From an uncultured Collinsella sp. (GTDB taxonomy: Bacteria > Actinomycetota > Coriobacteriia > Coriobacteriales > Coriobacteriaceae), in contig CAADVJ010000110.1 of assembly GCA_900752475.1 (NCBI GenBank), positions 1 through 16,686 on the forward strand: DNA of 16,686 bases. The letters are read 5' to 3'. Shown here piece by piece: positions 12,024 through 16,686 of this stretch. Below the pieces are notes generated by a model. That model saw only the letters and a program-made list of their open reading frames with translations. It was not told the DNA's origin and ran no database searches. Position 1 is the stretch's first letter, and each line of letters begins with the position of its first letter. The position numbers were made by a program, and so were the translations under genes.

Positions 12024-14326
12024 GTACGCTCGAGCGCGAGCATGTGATGCCCCCGCGGCCCCTCATGCCATGGACGATGGCCTTGTGTGCCGGCCTGTGC
12101 GTTAGCTGTGTCTTGGTGCTCAACGTGGCCGCCGATGCGATACTGGGGGAGCAGACATCGGCGGTCGGACCGCTTGTAGTTATTTCGGTTGCGGCGTCGC
12201 TGTGCATGGTGCTGGCTCGATCTTGTGAGCGACTTGTCCTGTGGAAACGTTGGCTATATGCCGCAGCTATCGGTTTGCTGGCGGGCTCGATTGTTTCGGC
12301 GTGGTGGGCTGTGTGTGCGCTAAGTGCCACGAAGGCGCTCGACGGTCGAGCGGCAAGCAGTCTAGAGTTTGTCGTGCAGGGTGATCCGTCCATAAACTAT
12401 GGGACGTATTCCTACACCTGCGAAACATGTGTGGACGGCAGGCGCCTGGGTGAGGTTCGTCTGTCGTGCGACCGCGAGCTTGGTGCCGGGTCTCATGTGC
12501 GTGTTATCGGCCGCGTTTCGCGCTTTGAGAACGATGCGTATGGGCGCTCACGCGTGCTTCGGGGCGAGCTTCGTAAGGTCAAAGTCATCCGGTTGGTATC
12601 GGTCGACGAGGGCACTCCGGGGCCGTTGCTTTTGTTACGAAATCATCTCCTTGCCGCTATCGCCCCCACGACCGATCAGACGCGCTCGCTCATTGCCGGC
12701 GTTGTCTGTGGACGCTCGTCCGAGTTGCGCGCTCAGCCGGCGGGCGATTGGTTTTCGGTGACGGGCACCGCGCATCTCATCGCTGTCTCGGGCAGCCATC
12801 TTGCCATCGTGGGGTTTGTGATTGAGACCGTCCTGCAAAAGACGCGCCTCTTTCGTGGGCTGCAGCGGGGGCTGTTGGTGCTGGCTCTCGCTGCCTATGC
12901 CGTCACTACGGGCGCCTCGCCCTCGGCCGTGCGCGCGTGCTGTATGGTGGCGGCGTCGCTTGTCGCCAACGGTGCCGGACGTCGTCGGCATGGTCTCTCG
13001 GCTCTATTTGTGACCATGGCAATCTTTGTCTTGCTGCGTCCGACGGTATTTTTCGAGATGGGATTTCAGCTTTCGTGCGCCAGTGTCTTTGCCATCCTTT
13101 GTTTTTGCCCCTACGCTACCTATGCCTTAGCTGAGCTGGGCGTGCCCTCGGGGGTTGCCAGTATTTTGTCCGTCACGCTGTGCTCGCAGCTGGCGACTCT
13201 TCCCATTACCATTCCCGCATTCGGGACGTTTTCGCTCATTGCTCCGCTGGCAAATGCGGTCATCGGTCCGGTGGTGAGTCTGCTGCTCGCTGTGTCGATC
13301 GTGCTGGTTCCCGTTTCGCTCGTGGCGCCGTTGCGGACTTGGGCGCTCGTCGTACCCATGATTGCCGCCCGTTGCGCACTGTTCTTTGAGCAGCTGTTTG
13401 CCGCCGTGCCGGGTGCATCCGTTAGTGTGCCGCCCGATAGCATGTGGATTTATCTAGTTCCATGTTTGCTGGCGGTCCTTTTGGTCTGGTGGCCACGTCC
13501 CCGCGCATGCCCTATGGCGGCGGGGTTGCTGTGTTTGGTATTTGCAGCGGGTGTTCCGTATGTCTATTGGGATCGATTCGCGCCGCCTTCGGTGACGGTG
13601 CTCGATGTGGGCCAGGCCGATTCGATTCTTATCCGCCAAGGTGGGACCGTGGCGCTCGTCGACTGTGGTCTTGATGAGCGCGTGGTAAGCGCGTTGGTTC
13701 GCAATAACGTTCACCATATCGACGCCGTCTTCGTGACGCATTGGGACGAAGACCATTGGGGTGGCCTTCCCGATGTGCTTGATCAGTTTTCGGTTGGAAC
13801 CATTGCGGTCGCGGCTAATGCACTGGAGGATGCGCCCGCTGAGGTCCTAAATCGCCCGGGCGTAACGTACCGGCAGGTGGCTCGCGGGGACGCGATCGAT
13901 ATCGGCGAATTTCGGGCTCGTGTGATGTGGCCGTTTAACACGGTGGATGGCGAGGGCAATGAAGACTCGCTTGTCTTGCTGCTCAGTTATGTCCAAGGAG
14001 GCCAGAGCCTTCGCATGTTGCTCACCGGCGATGCCGAGCTCGATCAGGAACGCGAGTTTGTACAGGAGGTGGGGGATATCGATGTGCTCAAGCTGGGACA
14101 TCACGGCTCAAAGGTTTCTGTCGACCTAGACTTGCTGGAAACGCTTAAGCCCGAGCTCTCTATTGCGAGCGCGGGCGTGGGCAACCGCTACGGTCATCCG
14201 TCGGACGCCTGCATCGATGCCGTTAAGGAAGCGGGTGGTGCATTCGCATGCACCATCGAACACGGTGATATTACCATCTCGCCGACCGCGAAGGGCTTTG
14301 CGATGCGATGCCAGCGGCCGTGGTGA
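12020..14326 (+). CDS. comEC: DNA uptake channel ComEC/Rec2
   Basis: 768 residues, normal for full-length ComEC, the inner-membrane channel for single-stranded DNA in transformation. Three transmembrane helices lie within about residues 15-98, followed by an extracytoplasmic DUF4131-like domain (about 105-195). The Competence domain with many helices (about 225-510) includes THL-like AHLIAVSGSHL around 251-261. A C-terminal metallo-beta-lactamase-like domain starts near 525 (VLDVGQADSIL) with His574, Asp578 and His579 in THWDEDHWGG and GHHGS at 693-697. These metal residues fit a nuclease domain that is complete. The ATG at 12020 overlaps the comEA stop; it has no clear ribosome binding site, so coupling is likely. 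TTG 12008 is an unlikely alternative. Confidence 0.95.
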   Translation: MSTLEREHVMPPRPLMPWTMALCAGLCVSCVLVLNVAADAILGEQTSAVGPLVVISVAASLCMVLARSCERLVLWKRWLYAAAIGLLAGSIVSAWWAVCALSATKALDGRAASSLEFVVQGDPSINYGTYSYTCETCVDGRRLGEVRLSCDRELGAGSHVRVIGRVSRFENDAYGRSRVLRGELRKVKVIRLVSVDEGTPGPLLLLRNHLLAAIAPTTDQTRSLIAGVVCGRSSELRAQPAGDWFSVTGTAHLIAVSGSHLAIVGFVIETVLQKTRLFRGLQRGLLVLALAAYAVTTGASPSAVRACCMVAASLVANGAGRRRHGLSALFVTMAIFVLLRPTVFFEMGFQLSCASVFAILCFCPYATYALAELGVPSGVASILSVTLCSQLATLPITIPAFGTFSLIAPLANAVIGPVVSLLLAVSIVLVPVSLVAPLRTWALVVPMIAARCALFFEQLFAAVPGASVSVPPDSMWIYLVPCLLAVLLVWWPRPRACPMAAGLLCLVFAAGVPYVYWDRFAPPSVTVLDVGQADSILIRQGGTVALVDCGLDERVVSALVRNNVHHIDAVFVTHWDEDHWGGLPDVLDQFSVGTIAVAANALEDAPAEVLNRPGVTYRQVARGDAIDIGEFRARVMWPFNTVDGEGNEDSLVLLLSYVQGGQSLRMLLTGDAELDQEREFVQEVGDIDVLKLGHHGSKVSVDLDLLETLKPELSIASAGVGNRYGHPSDACIDAVKEAGGAFACTIEHGDITISPTAKGFAMRCQRPW

Positions 14327-14331
14327 CATCG

Positions 14332-14361
14332 TTGGCGCGCGGTGGGACCCTGGGCTAAAAT
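14332..14361 (+). promoter_or_regulatory. Candidate holA promoter
   Basis: TTGGCG (14332-14337) and TAAAAT (14356-14361) with an 18-bp spacer, just after comEC and about 40 nt before holA. It would give holA expression independent of comEA-comEC. Confidence 0.5.
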
Positions 14362-14401
14362 GGCACGGTACGAATTCGAGAGTCTGCGAGAGGGGAGCGC
14401 A

Positions 14402-15364
14402 ATGTCCGAAACCGGTCTGCTGCCGGCATATCTAATCGTCGGTACCGATGGGGTCAAGCGCGACCACGCCGTCTCGCGTATGAAAGCTCGCTTGGAAAAG
14501 TCGGGTATGGTTGAGTTCAACCTCGATGAACGCGACATGACGAAAGATCCCGATATCGAGTCGATCATCGGCTCGCTCAATACCTTTCCCATGGGTAGCG
14601 AGTTTCGCCTGGTGATCCTCGACGGCTGCTCCAAGCTTGCCAAGGCGGTCTCGGAACCGCTCGTCGAGTACCTCGCAAGTCCCAGCCCCACGACGGTCTG
14701 TCTCATTATCGCCGACTCACTTGCCAAGAATACGCGCCTGTATAAGGCAATCGCCAAGATCGACAAGAAGGCTATCGTCGATTGCTCGGGTACCAAGCGC
14801 TGGGAACTGCCGCGTCGCGTTCAGCAGATGGCGACGCAGCACGGTAAGTCCATCTCGACGGCTGCTGCCGAGGAGCTCGTTTCGCGTTCGGGCGAAAACA
14901 CGCGCATGCTCGATAACGACCTGGCAAAGCTCGCCCAGATGGTCGAGGCGCCCCAGATTGAGCTTGCCGACGTGGAGCGTTGGATCGTGCGCACGGCCGA
15001 GGTTCAACCCTGGGACTTCCTCAACGCCGTCTCGGCTCGCGATATGCGGCGTTCGCTCGAGCTCTTTAAACTTCTGCCCTCTAAGAGTTACGTGTGGACC
15101 TACACGCTGCTATGCGGTCGCATCCGTGAGCTGATTGTTGCTAAGGCGCTCGATGGGCGTGGGCAGGGGCGTGAGCTCGCCGCGACGCTCAAGCTCCAGG
15201 CCTGGCAGGTCAAGAATCACCTTACCTGGGCACGTCGTTTTTCGATGACCGAGCTCGTTGCCGCGCTCGAGGGTGCCGTCGATGTAGAGCTCGCGCTCAA
15301 GGGTTCGGCCGATTCGGAGACCGCGCTTTTGCTCTGGATTACGAACATCTTGAGAAAATCGTGA
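14402..15364 (+). CDS. holA: DNA polymerase III delta subunit
   Basis: 320 residues, usual length. Delta opens the beta sliding clamp as part of the clamp loader. LLPAYLIVGTDGVKRDHAV at the N-terminus, the LVILDGCSKL segment and the C-terminal collar region (AWQVKNHLTWARRFS) are typical of HolA; as usual for delta there is no Walker A ATPase motif. The ATG at 14402 follows GAGGGGAG and is chosen over a GTG at 14342. Placement between comEC and rpsT matches the conserved gene order. Confidence 0.92.
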   Translation: MSETGLLPAYLIVGTDGVKRDHAVSRMKARLEKSGMVEFNLDERDMTKDPDIESIIGSLNTFPMGSEFRLVILDGCSKLAKAVSEPLVEYLASPSPTTVCLIIADSLAKNTRLYKAIAKIDKKAIVDCSGTKRWELPRRVQQMATQHGKSISTAAAEELVSRSGENTRMLDNDLAKLAQMVEAPQIELADVERWIVRTAEVQPWDFLNAVSARDMRRSLELFKLLPSKSYVWTYTLLCGRIRELIVAKALDGRGQGRELAATLKLQAWQVKNHLTWARRFSMTELVAALEGAVDVELALKGSADSETALLLWITNILRKS

Positions 15365-15416
15365 TGATACCTGCCTATTTGACAAATTCGTTCTATCCCT
15401 TTGAGGGGGAGCGTGC

Positions 15417-15422
15417 TATAGT
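15417..15422 (+). promoter_or_regulatory. rpsT promoter, extended -10
   Basis: TGC-TATAGT with the hexamer at 15417-15422. The ten bases GTGCTATAGT are identical to those at the rpmB promoter. A TTGACA at 15379-15384 is 32 bp away, too far to be its -35. The transcript would start near 15429. Confidence 0.55.
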
Positions 15423-15427
15423 AGGCG

Positions 15428-15492
15428 CTTGCATGACCTCACCGTGTCTCAGAGGTGTCATACATTTTTTGCAAGGAACTCGAAAGGAACTC
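15428..15492 (+). promoter_or_regulatory. Structured rpsT leader with hairpin, T-run and doubled ribosome binding site
   Basis: ATG-ACCTC (15433-15440) pairs with GAGGT-gt-CAT (15452-15461), followed closely by six T (15465-15470), which has the form of an attenuator. An outer pair CTTGCA (15428-15433) with TGCAAG (15470-15475) overlaps it. AAGGAACTC then occurs twice, at 15473-15481 and 15484-15492, giving two possible Shine-Dalgarno sites. S20 represses its own translation in Escherichia coli; whether this leader does so is inferred. Confidence 0.45.
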
Positions 15493-15497
15493 CAGAA

Positions 15498-15764
15498 GTG
15501 GCAAACATCAAGTCTCAGAAGAAGCGTATCCGCACCAATGAGGCAGCTCGCATGCGTAACAAGGCTGTCAAGTCCGAGCTCAAGACGCTGACCAAGCACG
15601 TCCAGTCCGCCGTCGCCGAGGGCGACGCCGAGAAGGCCCAGGCTGCCCTCAAGACCGTCACCAAGCGTCTCGACATGGCTGCCGCTAAGCATGTCATCCA
15701 CAAGAACCAGGCTTCCAACCGCAAGTCCGGTCTTGCCAAGCTCGTGAACAGCATCAACGCTTAA
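15498..15764 (+). CDS. rpsT: 30S ribosomal protein S20
   Basis: 88 residues, normal length. S20 is a lysine-rich all-helical protein that binds 16S rRNA early in assembly. MANIKSQKKRIRTNEAARMRNKAVKS (start, shown in part) and the C-terminal HKNQASNRKSGLAK are typical. It starts at GTG 15498; the second AAGGA lies about 9 nt upstream. The reading frame continues to 15429 upstream but that part is the RNA leader. A strong terminator follows. Confidence 0.96.
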   Translation: MANIKSQKKRIRTNEAARMRNKAVKSELKTLTKHVQSAVAEGDAEKAQAALKTVTKRLDMAAAKHVIHKNQASNRKSGLAKLVNSINA

Positions 15765-15798
15765 GTTGTAAATTTCACACCACACAGATTACGCGCAT

Positions 15799-15835
15799 AA
15801 ATGGAGCCTGTTTTATGGAACAGGCTCCATTTTTT
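15799..15835 (+). terminator. Terminator of rpsT
   Basis: AAATGGAGCCTGTT (15799-15812) and AACAGGCTCCATTT (15819-15832) form a perfect 14-bp stem with loop TTATGG, and the T-run continues to 15835. The A-rich 5' arm could also serve the opposite strand. Confidence 0.93.
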
Positions 15836-15847
15836 GTACCGCTCGGG

Positions 15848-15853
15848 TAAGAT
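15848..15853 (+). promoter_or_regulatory. Candidate lepA -10 element, leaderless start
   Basis: TAAGAT lies 7 nt before the lepA ATG, the distance at which transcription would begin at the start codon itself. No convincing -35 is visible, and the region upstream is the rpsT terminator. Confidence 0.45.
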
Positions 15854-15860
15854 AGTCCGC

Positions 15861-16686
15861 ATGAATACTTCAATTGACATTTCCCACATCCGCAACTTCT
15901 CAATCGTTGCGCATATCGACCATGGCAAGTCCACGATCAGTGACCGCATCCTCGAGCTTACCCATACCGTCGATGAGCGTGACATGGAGTCGCAGCTGCT
16001 TGACACGATGGACATCGAGCGCGAGCGCGGCATCACGATCAAGTCCAATGCCGTCCGCGTGTCCTATGACGCCGACGACGGCGAGACGTATCAGTTCAAC
16101 CTGATCGATACGCCGGGCCATGTCGACTTCACTTACGAGGTCTCGCGTTCGCTGGCCGCTTGCGAGGGCGCGGTGCTCGTCGTGGACGCCACTCAGGGCG
16201 TCGAGGCGCAGACCGTTTCCAACGCGACGCTCGCCATGAACGCCAACTTGGACATTGTTCCGGCTATCAACAAGATCGACCTTCCCTCGGCGCACCCTGA
16301 CGAGGTTAAGACCGAGATCGAAGACGATCTGGCCATTCCCGCCGACGATGCCGTGTGCGTGTCGGGCAAGACCGGCGAGGGCATCCACGATCTGCTGGAG
16401 TCCATTGTCTTTTTGATCTCGCCTCCCAAGGGCGATGCAAATGGCCCTCTCAAGGCACTTATTCTGGATTCGTACTTCGATGAGTACCGTGGCGTCGTCG
16501 CCACGGTGCGTATCTTTGACGGTTCCATCAAAAAGGGCGATACCCTGCGCATGATGCAGGCCAAGGGCGCCTTCTTGGTCGAGGGCGTGGGCGTCAAGCG
16601 CCCTGCCGAGACGCCGGTCGATGCTCTGACCGTCGGCGAGGTTGGCTATGGGGTCACGGGTCTGAAGGGCCCCCAGGCTGTGCCCG
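15861..16686 (+). CDS. lepA: Elongation factor 4 (LepA), N-terminal part (cut by window edge)
   Basis: 275 codons are present of an expected 600 or so. LepA is a ribosome-dependent translational GTPase that remobilises stalled or mistranslocated ribosomes and influences initiation. The GTPase signatures are AHIDHGKST (17-25), the switch region ERERGIT (53-59), DTPGH (83-87) and NKID (137-140). Domain II begins near LKALILDSYFDEYRGVV. The ATG at 15861 gives the normal short N-terminus before IRNFSIVAHIDHG. There is no Shine-Dalgarno sequence upstream and a -10-like hexamer sits at 15848-15853, so the mRNA may be leaderless. Confidence 0.96.
   Translation, partial: MNTSIDISHIRNFSIVAHIDHGKSTISDRILELTHTVDERDMESQLLDTMDIERERGITIKSNAVRVSYDADDGETYQFNLIDTPGHVDFTYEVSRSLAACEGAVLVVDATQGVEAQTVSNATLAMNANLDIVPAINKIDLPSAHPDEVKTEIEDDLAIPADDAVCVSGKTGEGIHDLLESIVFLISPPKGDANGPLKALILDSYFDEYRGVVATVRIFDGSIKKGDTLRMMQAKGAFLVEGVGVKRPAETPVDALTVGEVGYGVTGLKGPQAVP

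Noticed and set aside
15379..15422. TTGACA paired with TATAGT as one rpsT promoter
   Set aside because: The 32-bp spacer is far outside the workable range.

Overview
The window looks like chromosomal DNA from an anaerobic actinobacterium of class Coriobacteriia, most likely Collinsella or a close relative. The reasons are GC-rich codon use, frequent GTG starts, an actinobacterial-type integration host factor (mIHF), the gene order pyrF-mihF-gmk-rpoZ known from Actinobacteria, a fermentative AdhE, and an NAD-linked class 1B dihydroorotate dehydrogenase (PyrK/PyrDB). The genus is inferred from overall protein character, not from a search.

Layout. (1) 1-1130, minus: 5' part of adhE, cut by the left edge, with its promoter region and two LacI-type palindromes upstream. 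(2) 1284-2379: a REP-associated tyrosine transposase (RAYT, Y1/HUH family) on the plus strand, bracketed by 49-bp inverted repeats (46/49 identical) and followed by a 33-bp tandem repeat. It lies between the adhE promoter and the rpmB terminator. (3) 2383-2768, minus: rpmB (L28, four-Cys form) with terminator and promoter. (4) 2900-8446, plus: pyrimidine operon pyrR-pyrB-pyrC-pyrK-pyrDB-pyrF, preceded by an attenuator-like leader and with a strong hairpin between pyrC and pyrK. It encodes aspartate transcarbamoylase, dihydroorotase, both dihydroorotate dehydrogenase subunits and OMP decarboxylase. pyrE and carAB are not in this window. (5) 8492-11139, plus: structured pyrF-mihF spacer, then mihF-gmk-rpoZ-thiI ending in a clear terminator. 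(6) 11231-15364, plus: comEA-comEC (DNA uptake) and holA (DNA polymerase III delta). (7) 15417-15835, plus: rpsT (S20) with a structured leader and a strong terminator. (8) 15861-16686, plus: lepA (EF4), cut by the right edge and apparently leaderless. The order comEA-comEC-holA-rpsT-lepA is a widely conserved bacterial arrangement.

Most of the window is core housekeeping DNA, and I see no phage, defence, CRISPR, tRNA or rRNA gene. The most interesting parts are non-coding: the RAYT element with long inverted ends and a hairpin that would bury its own ribosome binding site; the pyr leader, with mutually exclusive stems but no obvious canonical PyrR-binding loop; alternating CACAGA half-sites at the rpmB promoter; inverted repeats around the mihF promoter; and the rpsT leader.
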